Assembly (NCBI RefSeq): GCF_000283155.1
Contig: NW_004454171.1
Span: 12,270,990 to 12,334,989 of the forward strand
Length of the DNA stretch: 64,000 bases
Origin: Ceratotherium simum simum
Lineage: Eukaryota; Chordata; Mammalia; Perissodactyla; Rhinocerotidae
Direction of reading: 5' to 3'
Positions 23,061-35,934 of this stretch are shown here, in pieces. Under the pieces are notes generated by a model. That model did not search any database and was not told where the DNA came from. It saw only the letters and a list, made by a program, of their open reading frames with translations. How positions within the stretch are numbered: position 1 is the first letter of the stretch; each line of letters begins with the position of its first letter. The position numbers and the translations under genes are program-made.

Positions 23061-25290
23061 TGTTCATAAAGCTATTAATTATTCCACAAACACTGATTGA
23101 CTCTGAGTGCATGCCTTGGGCTCTGCTCGGTTCTGGGGCTATGGAGAAGGTTAAGACAAAATTCTTTCCTCAAGGGGTTGACAGCTGAATAAGGAAGTCA
23201 GATTTAAAATAACTATAACATGGAATCGGAGCTATAATATGTTACAAAGTGTGTGGGATCTCGGAAGAAGGCCCCAGTAGCCTCTGGCTGTGAGTTGAGA
23301 AGATGAGAATAAGCGTCAAGAAGGAGGGAGGATATTTTAAGAACTTGGCTGAAATTCAGATACACCATTTTCCCAGCATTCCTGGGCGACAGAATGCCCA
23401 GTCATGGCCAATGCCAATGGGAGAATGCCTTTCTCAATGGCAGTCTCAGAGGTCTACAGCAGGACAAAAACAGGAAAGATGGTTCCTAATGCAGAACTAA
23501 CCCCATCACAATGTAAGAAGAAAAATTCACTGTCAAGTCCCCCTTCAAAACATATGCCTAAAATGTTGTTAGTTGAAACTATATGAATAGTGGTTACCTC
23601 AGTTGGGTACGTTGTTTATAATCATAAACTCATTCTCCCCTCCTCCCCCATACCCTAGCCTGCCAATAGACTTGACTGGATTTATTCTTCACTGTGCATC
23701 CACAATTTTATTTTCTTACTAAGGCAAGATTTCTTTAATTATTCTACTCTCTATTAAGAGGGCAGAGAATCTTCACATGGTTAAATGCGTTACCACAGTG
23801 GTATTATTTGTTTAAAGTCTGTGTGTTGTTAAGTAAGAAAATACAGAATAGGCATTTCTAGTGCTATGATTACTTCTGATTTTAAAATGTCTTGGGGGAG
23901 GGGGAGGGCAAGGGAGGGTGGAGAGGAGGGAGGAGGGGAACTCAAAGAATATTAAGAGGAAACCGGAACCTACAGTGAATGGTTCTAAAGCAGTCATTTG
24001 GCTCCCTCTGGTGGACTTTTGCAGAATTACGCATTCCCTCACGTGTAACCCTGTCACGTATAATAAACTCACTTGTTTTGAAAATGGAAAAATGCTACAA
24101 ACGAAACAGTCGGTCAACCCAAACTCTCAGCTATATTCCAAGGGTGGGGGAATTGGCTAAAGACTAGATCAATCTAGGCAGAGCTAAAACTTAATTGAAG
24201 CGATAAAATTGATTAAACTACTCCATGCAAAAAAAAAAAAAATGGCGTTTTAGCAATATTCATAAGTTAATATTTGAGCTACCAATCCCACCCCCAGCTC
24301 CCCATTCTTGCCACCGTAGTGCCTTAGTCTACAGCAAAAAGCCCACCTGGTACATCTCAGCGTCTTGCCCTTCCTCTCCCCTTCCCCCTCAAAAAAATTG
24401 CTCAAAAGACCTGTAAAGGCAAAGGACACCCTCTATTGGCTTGGATAAGTCCCACATGTGAGTTTTATTCTTTGTTTGGAATTCTCCAAACAGAAGCTGT
24501 GTCTACAAAGAACTATGTTCCTGAGGCTTTAAGAGTTCCAGGACCACCCCTCCAACCCTGCCACGATATTAGTTGCACATTTCTAATTGGTTGATAAAAG
24601 ATATTTAATGATAAAAAAAAATCGTATGAAGTTAATGCATAAGTTGCATTCTATTAATCATACGCATGCGTGCATGTGTGCACACATAGACTTTCTAAAC
24701 CATGCACAATTTCTAAACAACAGCTGGTCAGTGGGATTTGGGTCACAGAGGTTTACCTGTCCTCGCTGTGGAAGCAGACGGACAGGCGGCTTCCCAGCCT
24801 GACTCTGCCCTGACACAGGGGTGCCGTGGCTCTCTGGGGTCCATGGAACCCGGTCCCTGGAGGACAAAAGCAGATCCAGGAAGACACCTGGCACTTCCTG
24901 GCTGTTTCCTTCCACCTGTGGGGTCAGCTGAGCCCCCTCCTCGGCCCCCAGGACTCCACTTGCCCCCTTGACAGGGGGCCATTTCCTGCCCGCCTTTTTA
25001 TGATGCTGCATTGTTAGATGGGACCATCATGCCCGAGGCTCCTTGTGATGGTCCAGTCAGGGGACACTGGGGAAGGGGCATTAGTTTAGGGATGCACGTA
25101 GCTGTCTACACACCTTGGCTTCAGTCCACTGGCTGAAGGCATACCCGGCTGGTTTCTCATAACTTCTCCTCTCCTCAGCCCCAAGCGTATCCCCTCTAAC
25201 CTGACTGCAGATGGAGGAGGGTTCAGGTCAGCTCAAGGTGGCCGCGTGGGTGACCTCATATCCCAACTAGCTCTGGCTGAACTCAGCTGT
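23061..25290. other. Intergenic, purine-rich tract at 23889-23945
   Basis: A MIR/L2-like piece lies at about 23080-23260. At 23889-23945 the plus strand is almost pure G/A with many GGG runs (quadruplex or triplex potential). The rest is unassigned. Confidence 0.4.
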
Positions 25291-25924
25291 CCTATTTTTT
25301 AAAAATGGGTTTGAAGTGCCTACTGTGCACAAGGCTGGACGCTGCAGGAATTGAAAAGGCAGTAAACCACAGCCCTGCCCTCAAGGGGCTTCCTATCTCC
25401 GGGGTACAGAAAATAGGCGGTGTAGTCAAGGCAAACTCTAGTGACAGACACAAAAGCAGCATGCAGACCTGGAATACAGCACTTACCATCTTGTATTGTA
25501 ATTATTTCTTTATATGTCTGTTTCTTAAATGAAAGAGACCCAATTACTCCTTTGTCCTTCCCCTCCTCCCGCCTTCCTTTCTTGGTTTCCTTCTTTCTTA
25601 TCACCAGGCACAATTTGGGGCACATCGTAAGCCTGCAATAATTAGAACAAACACACATTAAGTGAAGGGGGTGGGTTCAGAGGAGGGCTGGCTCACATAT
25701 GGTGGTGGGCAGTGGAGGGAGGTGGTCGCTGGGGGCTCCTCTTCCAGTGGGTGTGTAGCTGTGACCCTCGGTGTCACACTCAGCACTGTACAGCCATCTA
25801 ATGAGGAGCTCCCCTGATCAGGTCACCAACATCCAGTCCAGGCTTCCCTGCCACCCTTTCTCCCTGCTCCTTTCTGGCCAGTCTAGCAGATGGTTACTTC
25901 TCATCTTGCCTTTTTCGGGTCATT

Positions 25925-26640
25925 TCTGGTTCGGGACTGTTATGAATATAGTGCTGCTATGACCTTTCTTGTACATCTTTTGGTGCAAACAGAGACAAAT
26001 GGTTAGATATTTATCCGGGAGTGGAACCGGTAGGTCGTAAGATGTGGAGATGTCCAGCTTTACGGGATTATTACTTGTTCTGGTGATCTATTGTTGCTTA
26101 ACAAATTACCCCCAGATTTAGTGGTTTAAAATAACCACCATTTTGTTGTATCTATTTTGTGGGCCATGAATTTGGGCAGGCTTGGTGGGGTGTCCAACGC
26201 CCTGTGCTGTTGACTAAAGTCATTTAGGTTTGGCCCCCACATGGTCTAGAGGGTCCCAGATGGCTTCCCCTCCTATCTGGTGCCTCAGTAGGGACAGCTG
26301 CAAGGCTGGGCTCGGCTGGGACTGTTGAGATCCTCAATGAGGCCTCTCCAAGGTGGCAATGTCAGGGGTCTGGCTGGCCCTCCCCCTGAGTGAGTATTCA
26401 AGAAGATGAGGCAGACATCTACAAGGTGGCTTCTGACCAAGCCTTGGAAGTTATGCAGCATCATCTGTGCCACGTTACACGGGTGACGCAGTCACTGAGG
26501 CTGCCTCGGATTCACGGGAAGGGGAATCAGACTCCAATGGCTTGGTGGCCATTGTAATTACCGCACTGCCCAAAACTTCCCCAAAGCGGTCGCATCAATT
26601 TCCACTCCCGCCAGCAGTTCATGGCACTGCCATAGTGAGG
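25925..26640 (-). mobile_element. Old L1 fragment, antisense, split by a later repeat
   Basis: The left half (25925-26070) has GAATATAGTGCTGCTATGAC and the right half (26560-26640) resumes at CCGCACTGCCCAAAACTTCC with ATCAATTTCCACTCCCGCC. The two halves are adjacent in L1, so the 26071-26559 block is an insertion. Confidence 0.75.
26071..26559 (+). repeat. Old interspersed repeat inserted in L1
   Basis: It starts TTCTGGTGATCTATTGTTGC and AACAAATTACCCCCAGATTT, a known dispersed motif, and ends near CTTGGTGGCCATTGTAATTA. Flanking GGATTATTAC and GTAATTACC may be the target duplication. Family name not assigned. Confidence 0.6.
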
Positions 26641-28470
26641 TTTTTAATACTAACTTCGGTTGTAATGAACAAAGCCCCATCATATGTGTCCAGAAGCTTC
26701 CTTCTTTCCTCTGACCAGTGACAGGGAGAGTTGCTTTTGCTACATCCCAAGAACCTGGCTCAGTCTCTACAGGAAAAAACTTGAGGCAATTGAGTTACCT
26801 GTCTTAGGTTCCTACCCTCTCACGACAAACTTATCAGACGGTCACGTGGCTCCTTCCCTCCCTCACTCCCTCCTCCTCGTCAGGGCCAGCGCCTCCCCCA
26901 CCTCTGCATCACACCACCCCGGCCTCCCCGGGACTCAGCCCCAGCACCATGCCCCATCTTTCCTGTCTTCCATCTTCCCAACTCGATAGCTTCTTTTCTC
27001 TCACATACAACTCTTAATTGGACTATTTTAAAAAGTATTGAAAACTTAAAGTGGACACATTAAGCATTTTGGCTTTTAAGGTATTTTTAGTGATCAACTC
27101 TGAATTGTAAAGTTGATCTCAAATCTCAGCAAAGAATAAGGACCTAAGAGGAAAGAAGAGGGTGAGAGGGAGACTTTAATTAAACAATTTATATACATAC
27201 ATACACAAATATACATACATTTATATACATACACACATGTATATAATAGAATCTATAAACAAAATAGTATATATCTACAGTCTGTTTTCTTCTAGAAGAG
27301 TCTTGAAAGGGAGAGACATTTTTCAATTTATCGGAATATGAGTTCCGGCACTTCTTATTATTGTAACCACAAAGAAAAGCGCTGACAGTGATTAGGATGT
27401 CTAGTGGGATATGGGTTTTTAGGACACTTTCCTAGCAGGGGGATATAGGATTGAAAAGAATCTCCAGAAATCTCATTGGTCGTATTCCCATGTTTGGATA
27501 ATCTTCTGGATACCCAAGTGATTTACCCTCAAAGGAAAACTTATTAATTGATTTTCAGAAATGCCCTGTTGTCCATTTTAGTGACAAAAACTCAGGAATT
27601 ATTCCAAAAATTATTCCACAGAACACAGTAAGTAGCAGGAGGGGGAGAAAGGCCTGTGGAGAGTGCAGACCTCCAGCTTGTTTCTTGGTGGTCCTGGCTG
27701 CTGGCAGCGTCCCCACTATGGGACTCTGCCTGAGGGTTTGCACCTGCAGTCAGCCCAGCCCAGGCTGAGCAGGACCGAGGCTAGGTGTGCCCCAGCCTGC
27801 TCCTGGCGAGAGAGCAAATCGTATGAACAGCGACAAGATGTTTGCGGTCACGAAGGGCTCCATGCTCCCGGCAGCTTGCTTATCTGAACCGTGCCCACCC
27901 TCCCTCCACTGAGAATTCTCTGATGGACAATTAGAGCTTTTGATTTATTAGTGGCCACAGTTATGGATCAGGCTCTCCTGTTTCCTGGCAGTGAGCAGAA
28001 CGCACAGGGCTTGGCACCTCTGATGCTCTGGGATCCGGGCTTGGCGACAAAATGCTGGAAACCTTAGGTTAACACCTACCTTGTCGCGCCCCGGAGCAAA
28101 TCTACACCCAGAAAGACTGACTGGTGAGCCAGCAAATGCTGCTCGACCATCCACTTAGAAGAACGCTATGGGACTCCGTGGAAAGCAAGCATGCTAAAGG
28201 GATGGGACTTCTCGTTTACAAATTCTTGGTGTTCCAGCTTTCCTCATCACGACATGGCTTGAAGCATGAGAGAAAGCACACCGGTGGCCACCATCATTCT
28301 CTTTCCACAAATCCAACTGACAGCAACTAGCTGTGTGACCTCGGGGCAATCATTAATTCCTCTGAGCTTCATTCTCTCCATTTGGGCAAATCAGACTTGA
28401 CTATGAAGATCCTTTTTGGTACCCACATTCTATTTTATTCCACTGAGACTTGAATAGTAGGCACATAATG
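26641..28470. other. Intergenic with a TA/CA-rich simple stretch at 27190-27280
   Basis: At 27190-27280 there is a variable (TACA/TATA)n tract. No gene is recognised. Weak open frames at 27555-27890 show no domain. Confidence 0.4.
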
Positions 28471-28474
28471 AATG

Positions 28475-28850
28475 CTAGATGTTATCATATGCCAGACTGT
28501 GCTAAAATCGTCCGTTATGTTGCATCCTCCTTCCAACAACCCTCTGACGTAGTTCCTATTATCATCACGTCCAATTTTACACACAAGGAAACTGAGGCAC
28601 AGAGAAGTTAAAGAACTTTCCTAAGGCCACACAGCTAGTAAAGTGGCAGAACCAGGATTCAAACAGTAGCTGGCTTCAGAGGCTGAACTTCAGCCACCCT
28701 GCTATACTGTGAGATCCTGGAGGGTCATGTCTGAGGCACCTGCCCAGGACTGCACAGCTGGCAAGTGGTGGGTCTCAGACTGAAAGCCAGGTTTTTGCCT
28801 GAATCTAAAGTCCGTGCTCTTCACTACTCCGCTATCGTAGCTCCCGTCTG
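28475..28850 (-). repeat. MIR SINE, antisense
   Basis: CATATGCCAGACTGTGCTAA, AGGAAACTGAGGCACAGAGA, AAGGCCACACAGCTAGTAAA and GTGGCAGAACCAGGATTCAA are the reverse complement of MIR in full order. A second partial antisense copy seems to follow (CTGCACAGCTGGCAAGTGGT, TCCGTGCTCTTCACTACTCC), so two MIRs may be fused here. Confidence 0.85.
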
Positions 28851-28884
28851 CCGTTTAATAATAGCAAACTCTTAGAAACATAAG

Positions 28885-30040
28885 CGTAAATATCTGATGG
28901 GGATTCGTTGCATAAAGTGGCATAGCCGTACAAAATAATGTGCCTTAAAATTACATGGGAGAATACTTATTTATGTGGGAAGGCGTTCAAGATACATTAA
29001 GTGCAGAAAGCAGTTACAAAACAGTGTGTGGCTTAAATTCACATGCAATCATGGAAAGGGTAATGAAAAAGAATGAAAATGTGAAGTGAAGTGAAATACA
29101 GTTTCTAGCCTACGAGATTGGCAAAAATGTAAACGGTCTGACAGTACCAAGTGCTGATGAAGATAGGTGGAAGTGGGAACATCTGTCTACTGCTAGAGGG
29201 AGTGTTTATTGGCAAAACCACTTTGGAAGTGAACTTGGCCCCTTGAAATATTTATACCCTTCAAACCAGCAATTCCAGTTCTAAATAGACATCTTAAGAA
29301 ACCTTTGAACAAGCGCACAAGGAAACTTGTACGAGGGGGGCTCTTCGCAGCAATGGTTGTAATAGTAAAATACTGGATACAATTTTCACAATACATTTTA
29401 ACAGTAGAGGAATAAATAAAATGTAATATATTTGTACAGAATACTGCATAGCTGTTTAAGCAAATCAGTGCTGCTTATATCAACAAGGAGAGATCTAAAA
29501 CTGTAGGGTGGGAGTAATAGGTTTCAGATTAATATGAACAGTAATGACCTATTATATAAATAATATAGACACACACATATATACACACATACCTATATAC
29601 AGCCTGGAAGGAGACATAGCAATTCATGCTTTTGGTTACTCTTGGGGAAGGAGGAAGGGGATGGAACTGCAGAGAGAAACCATGGGGGATGCCAACTTTA
29701 TCTGAAATATTCCATTCATTCATGTGCACACACACACACACACACACACACGTTATTACCAGATGTTCACATTTATCAATGCTGCTGGTGAACAGTATGG
29801 ATATGTCTGTTAGATTACTCTAGACTTTCTGTATTAAAATTTTTTCAACCCCCCCGTAAGTTTGCTTTCACTTTTATAAAATAAAAAGTATGTACTTTCA
29901 TGGGGGAAAATGATCTCAAAATATTCAGGGTGGTGATCTCTGGGTTTTAGGATTATGGTGACCTAGATTTTCTCCCTTTAAATATCTGTCTTTTCTAAAT
30001 TTTCCAAATTGAATACTTATTACTTTCATTATAAGGAAAA
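28885..30040 (+). mobile_element. Old L1 3' region
   Basis: The phrases AGATTGGCAAAAATGTAAAC, CCAAGTGCTGATGAAGATAG, TTTATACCCTTCAAACCAGC and TAGAGGAATAAATAAAATGT follow the order of an ancient L1 ORF2 end and 3' UTR, plus orientation. It contains a (CA)13 run at 29726-29751. Confidence 0.75.
29726..29751 (+). repeat. (CA)13 microsatellite
   Basis: Uninterrupted CA run within the old L1. Confidence 0.95.
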
Positions 30041-31219
30041 AAAAAATGATTTCCATGTAAATTCTTCTTAAATCCAGAATCGATGTGAGAAAGGAGTTTA
30101 GAGGCCTGAGTGAGGTATTTCCACCCCGCCCTGTGGTGGTCAGGGTTTCCGCCCAGGATGTAAGTGTTGGCTGTCAGAAAAAAATACAGTTATGACTGAC
30201 TCCCCTTTCTTTCCAAAAAGAAGAGTTTGAGGTCCGTATTGGCCTTAATAAAATGCACAGAGCAGGGGCGGGCTAGTGACAGATCGCTTTCTGCAGACGA
30301 GAGGAAAACAGCTTCTGTCTTCATTTCTAGCTCAGAGCATACGTCTAGAAGATCTCCCGCTAAACTGCTTAAAATTCGGTTCAAAAAGATTTTGATTTCT
30401 TCATTAAGATGTTTTCATTGAATAGGAAGAAGAATTTGGTACTTCCAGGGTACTGGTTCTTCCGCTAGGGCGTCCAAACACGTGGTCATCCGAACTAGGA
30501 CATTTTGGGAGGGAAAGGACGACTGACACAGATCAGGACATTCCGTCACTCGGGACATAAGGTCATTCTAACTACGACCATGGGAAGTGCTTTGTGCAGC
30601 CGGTGACCCAGATTGCCAGGCACCCAACATTCAGTCATCCGATGGAGTATTTATTGAGCACCTACTGTGAACCAGACACTATGTCCCAGAGAAACAGCAG
30701 TGACCGTGACACACCTGGGTGGCCCCGTCTGAGCCCATCACTTCCTCCGATAGGACCAGCCCTACCTTTGGAGACGTCTCCAGGGCCTGCTGCTCTGGGG
30801 CAGGGTGAAATCAGACTCTGGCTTTTCAAGCCACACATGAGACTTGCAATTGAAACCTGTGTTTGATTCCTCCCTGGGAGGGGCAGGGGGACTGCAGTGA
30901 AGCAGAATCTGGGAAACTCTATTGGGACACTTGCAGCCCATCGTTGGAGGGGAAGAATCTTAATCACATGTCAGTGTAAGAGAGAGTCCAGGGTGTATTA
31001 TGGGAGGATCTGACCTGGTCCAGGAGCCCACAGATTTTCCCAAGGAAGAGACAGTGAGCTGAGACCTAGAAGAGAAGTAGGAGGTAGGCTGGTAAGAGGG
31101 AAGGGAGGGGGTTCCATGCAGAGCCTCTGTATATTTAAAAGTGAGAAGGAGCACACGGCACACTTATGGCTCCCAATGAGGCCAGTATGGCTGGAGCATA
31201 ACAAAGGGAAGATCATGAG
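30041..31219. other. Intergenic, nothing assignable
   Basis: A short antisense MIR/L2-like phrase (GAGTATTTATTGAGCACCTA) lies near 30643. No gene is supported. Confidence 0.4.
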
Positions 31220-31405
31220 GCTGGCCCGGTGGCTTAGTGGTTAAGTTCAGTGAGCTTCGCTTCCGTGGCCCAGGGTTTGCAGATTTGGAACCCAGGCAGG
31301 GACCTATACACCGTTCATCAAGCCATGCTGTGGCAGCATCTCACATACAAAATGGAGGAAGACTGGCACAGATGTTAGCTCAGGGCCAATCTCCCTCACC
31401 AAAAA

Positions 31406-31440
<35 letters not shown>

Positions 31441-31443
31441 ATA
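31220..31443 (+). mobile_element. ERE-type SINE with (AAAT)n tail
   Basis: It starts CTGGCCCGGTGGCTTAGTGG, includes CCATGCTGTGGCAGCATCTC and GATGTTAGCTCAGGGCCAAT, and ends with about ten TAAA units. Flanks GGAAGATCATGAGG and GGAAGTTCATAGG form a slightly decayed target duplication. Confidence 0.93.
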
Positions 31444-32414
31444 GGAAGTTCATAGGCTTGGTTTATTTCTTCATTTTCCTATATTATTAAAAAAAAATCA
31501 CATCCTCTTCTTGAAAGCTACACTTCACTGTGAGAATTCGACACAGCAATAAAAGGCTTTTTGGAGGTTTCGAGTAAAGCAGTCTGCAGACACTCCATTT
31601 CCGGGGAAGGGCACAGGAAGTGCCATGGGCAGCCAGGGGGCAGATGGAACAAGCCCTTCCTAGTGCTGACCACTGGGAGAACCAACTTCTGCTCCAGCCT
31701 GTGAGGCCAGCCCCCTGTGACTGATGCTGCTGGTGGCTCAGCATCAGCCGTGAGGTAGCAGCTGTGGTCCGTCAGGGCCCCTCCGCGCATTTTTATGAGC
31801 TGACCGGTTTTGATGTCCCGAACTCCCTCTTGCTGCTTCCTGTGTTAGGGTTTCATCTTTCAGGTGGCCTAGAAATCCCATGTCCAGGTGTGTTTACGGT
31901 GATGGGACCCAGCCTGGCTGATCACTGGGACAGGGGCAAATCTGGTGCTGATATGAACAGGCTTCTTGCCCCTGCAGGACTGGCTCTGCCATTTTTTCTG
32001 GGTAGCAATTTCACTCCAGGTTTGGCCATAAGTATGTATGCCTGTAATGGGGAAAGATCTATCTGGGATGTTTGATCCATGACACATAATTTGATGAGGG
32101 CAGAGGGTCCATTAGAACAATGACCAGAGCTGTTCTAAGGATGCTCAGGAACCCACCACCGGGCAGCACTCCCCAGGACTAGGGGCCGGGACCCACATCA
32201 TGAGTGCACAGACACCCAAAGCTCCAGGTGCCGTGGCAGAGCTGCACTTGGCAGAGGCAGTGGCCCTAACACTCCAGACTTGCACAACGACAGCGTACAG
32301 GGCAGGCACGGCTATACAGGGTGGGTATGGCTACCCAACGTCATCAAGCTCTTTCTCTCATGGTCTGTCTCTGGCTTCCAGGGAGGAAAATTACAGTGGT
32401 TACATAAACTAGTG
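31444..32414. other. Intergenic, nothing assignable
   Basis: Several open frames of 70-100 codons on both strands show no domain and overlap one another, so none is called. Confidence 0.4.
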
Positions 32415-32590
32415 CTAAAAAACACAGATTTTGGAATCAGAAAGATCTGGGTTTGAATCCCAACTTCACTACTTGAACTCTTCAACTGGAAAATGGGATT
32501 ATCAACATCTATCTCATAGGGTTGTGGTAGGGATTAAATGAAGTGATGTATACGAGATATTCAGCATAGTGCCTGACAGATGTTCTCAGT
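32415..32590 (+). repeat. MIR SINE
   Basis: AGATTTTGGAATCAGAAAG, GGGTTTGAATCCCAACTTCA, GTTGTGGTAGGGATTAAATG and ATAGTGCCTGACAG follow MIR from head to tail. Confidence 0.85.
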
Positions 32591-32984
32591 AACCATGTGA
32601 ACTAGGGAGGAAATTATTTTTTCTCTCTATTCTCCTCTACAAAGCTGTGCTGGAGCTTATCCATTCTGGAGCCTGGACCAGGAACTCCGGGAGTATGAAG
32701 AGAAAGTCAGCCAAAGGCTTTCAGACTCTCCCCATCACTATCCAGGGGCTTTTAAAACTCTGATGTAGGGAACTTTTGAAAGTTGGTCCTCCTCAGACCT
32801 CAAATCAATAGATGGCGTTTAATTTAAAGCTACTTCTATCTGTACTGTGCCCCTCCTGTCTGGTTTGATAAGATCTTCCAAATGACAAAAGCAAAAAGAA
32901 AACTTCCTAATCCCAGCCAGGTTAGTGAGGAGAGATATGAAATCTAAATGAAAAGAGGTAGTCATCGAGATTTATTTTTTAATT

Positions 32985-33175
32985 TTTTATTTTTCCGAGG
33001 AAGATTTGCCCTGAGCTAACATCTGTGCTGATCTTCCTCTATTTTGCATGTGGGATGCTGCCACAGCATGGCTGATGAGTGGTGTATGTCCGCGCCCGGG
33101 ATCTGAACCCGAAAACCCAGGCCACCGAAGCAGAGCATGCTGAACTTAACCACTACACCATGGAGCTGGTCCCCC
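32985..33175 (-). mobile_element. ERE-type SINE
   Basis: On the minus strand it begins GACCAGCTCCATGGTGTAGT and contains GGTTCAGATCCCGGGCG, then ends CTCAGGGCAAATCTTCCTCG followed by a T-rich plus-strand run (A-rich tail). Confidence 0.92.
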
Positions 33176-33849
33176 AATTTTTTTAACATTTAAAGCATGT
33201 TATAAATTTCCTATTGCCTCAAAAATATATATATATATTTAAAAGCTCCACCAAAATGTGATTATTATGATGCATCCACCTGGGGCCTCTGCCTCTGGCA
33301 ACCAGATCTAGGCAGGCAGGCTGAGTCTAGTGACCTGAGGTGTAAATCTGCTGAGTGAGGTTGTGGCAGCAGGACTCTGGTTGCCATCTGGAAACTGACA
33401 AGCCCTCTGAACCCCTGCCTGGGTCTCAGTTATTTACCTAACAGGGCATAGTTGATTTCAAAGTTATAACGGTACCCCGGAGTGACACTCACATGGAATG
33501 AGAACCTTGAAACTATAGAACAAAGATCAGTAGGAAAAATCTTTTATGGGTCCCTTAGCAATTTCCAGTGGCATGTGTCCTAGCCGTCCTTCTTTCTGAC
33601 TGGGCAAGCCGCATGCATGCCCCTCCACTGGGGCAAATAGATGGCTCAGTGTTTTCTCAAATGCGGAGAGCATGCTTTTCCTGGCATGAACAAGGAGTGA
33701 CCTCAAAAAGATAACTAGTCCAGGTGTTCAAGGACTGCCAACAAAAAGGGCCACAGATCCGGTGTCCTCAAATGCAAGCCATCATTTTTGGAACTTAACT
33801 GACTTTCCTTAATAATTCTATGTAGTTATTTAATTCGTTCTATTACCCA
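33176..33849. other. Intergenic, nothing assignable
   Basis: No gene and no clear repeat beyond a short (AT)n run near 33228. Confidence 0.4.
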
Positions 33850-34640
33850 CAGGCTATGTGTATATTAAAAATTATTACAAAATTAATATATTTGATGAAG
33901 AAAAGTGGAAAAATACCAAATAGTACAAAGTAAAAAAGCTTTGTCAGCTCACCATCCAGGGGCCACTGCTATTAATATTTGGATGTAAATCCTGCCAGTC
34001 CTTTTCCATGCCCTCATACAAAGCTTTGTTGTTGGAGTTTTAAAAAAATTGAGTCTATGGCAAATGTGCTGGCTTATAACCCATTCCTCTCCTGTTTTTA
34101 AGTTTACAATATATCTTGAATATTTTCCCGTGTCGTCATATAAATCTTTGACAGCTCTAATTGCTGATGGACATACTATAATATTTTTAACCAATCCCCT
34201 GTTGTTGGATTTTTATGCTTTTCCCAACATGTTGTCATTATAAACAACACTATACACATAAGATACACATACATCTCTGTCTATATTTCAGATTATTCTT
34301 TTGAGGAATTGCTGGTCAAGGATATGCTACATTTAAAGTTTTGACACATATTGCTAGGAGGCTGGTCCCCTTGAATCTGTGCAGTGAGTGATAAATGGGG
34401 TACTTCTTTTTTCACATCCTTGACAATACTATTACATTCATTTTTTTAAGATTCTTGCAGTTTGAGGCATTATTGTTTTAATTAGCGTTTCTTTATTAGT
34501 ATTGGGTCTAAAACTTTTTTCTTACATATTTTGGCCTTTTTTTAATCTCTGCTTTTGAGAATTGCTTGTTAATGTGTGTTGCCCATTTATCTATTGAATT
34601 TTTGCCTTTAATTTTTTTTGCCTTGCTAAATTATGAGCTC
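33850..34640 (-). mobile_element. Old L1 fragment, antisense
   Basis: ACAATATATCTTGAATATTT, AATTGCTGATGGACATACTA, TTGAGGAATTGCTGGTCAAG and TTTTGACACATATTGC follow the antisense order of an ancient L1 3' half. Confidence 0.75.
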
Positions 34641-34879
34641 CTTATATGTATTGTAAGTGTTTTCTTCATTTTGTCTTTTCTTTTTTAATTTTATTGAATA
34701 AAAAGGAAGTACCAAGTCCAGCAGGTGTTGCGTATTTACCCCTTCAGCCTCTCAATAGTATTTCGCAGGACCCACCGTTTATGGCCTCTGCAGTTGCTCT
34801 CATGACGTCACATCCTCTGCTTTTCCCCTTGCCTCTCTGGCCCGTCCTCCTGGGGCCCTCTTGTGGGATTCCTCTCTCT

Positions 34880-35600
34880 GCCAATCATTCAAGTGTTCAC
34901 GACCCTCCGGCCTTTGTTATTATCTTTATTTCTTCTCAGGCTGCACACTCTCCCTAAGTGATTCCCATCTACTCGCATAAGTTCGATGATTCAGTTACCA
35001 CCTGTGTGTGGATGACTCCCATGCCTACAGCGTCAGCTGAGATCTCCCTCCACAGCTTCAGACCTGTATCTCCAAGCCCGTATTGGATATCTTCACTTGG
35101 GTATCTCCCAAGAACCTCCAACTTGATGGAAATCACCATCTTCCCCCTTGTAATAACACTCCTCCTATGTTCCTTACCCACCATCCATCCAGTTGCCCAA
35201 TTCAGAAGCCTGAGTATCAACCTTGATTCCTCCCTTGCACCTTCCATAGCCAAGCAACAGGAGCTGAAGAGTTTACCTCCCAAATTTCTCTCAACTCCAC
35301 GTTCCAAATCCCAAGCCTGCAACCCCCATCTTCCTCTGGATTACTCCATCAATCTATTAAATCTTCTTCTCATGCTCCTTTCCAATCCATCTTCCCCGTT
35401 ACAGACACAGTTTTTTCCAAAATATACACATCTGATCAAGCAAGTCCCCTGCTGAAATCCTTTAATGGCTTCCTGTTACACTCAGGATAAAATTCATACC
35501 CCTTAATATGGTCTACCCAGTGTGTCTGCCTGCTTACTCTTTCAGCCTTTATTCTCATTGCTTCTTACTTTGTGCTTTTCTCTCAAGTCTAACAGGGCTA
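34880..35600 (+). mobile_element. L2 (CR1-type) LINE 3' region
   Basis: CTGTGTGTGGATGACTCCCA, TCCCTCCACAGCTTCAGACC, ATCACCATCTTCCCCC, TTCTCTCAACTCCACGTTCC and AATGGCTTCCTGTTACACTC match L2 in order. A 165-codon open frame (34958-35455) runs through it but not in the L2 ORF2 frame, so it is not a gene. Confidence 0.85.
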
Positions 35601-35659
35601 GCATATTTCATTAAATTTGAAACATCATCAACTGTAAGATGCACCCCTATTTTATGTGG

Positions 35660-35760
35660 GGAAAAAAAAAATTCTGCCAGTTAGAATTATAAAGAATATT
35701 ATTATAATATTATAATTATAACAATATTATAATTATAAAACATTATTATAAAGCATATCT
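35660..35760. repeat. AT-rich imperfect palindromic stretch
   Basis: Repeated ATTATAATATTATAATTATA units form a low-complexity, self-complementary tract with (ATTATA)-like periodicity. Confidence 0.8.
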
Positions 35761-35886
35761 AATTTCAGAGATGTCAAAATGGGAAAAAAACGTGAGTTTT
35801 AGTATCAATGAAATACAGTTCTTCCATTAGCTCCATGGAAGCAGATTCCACTATAGACAGGCCTTTCCCTACTCCACCTCCCCCCC

Positions 35887-35902
35887 ACAACACACACACA
35901 CA

Positions 35903-35934
<32 letters not shown>
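35887..35934 (+). repeat. (CA)n microsatellite
   Basis: About 24 CA units with one CATA interruption. Confidence 0.95.

Noticed and set aside
34958..35455. 165-codon plus-strand frame
   Set aside because: It runs through an L2 LINE fossil and out of the L2 reading frame.
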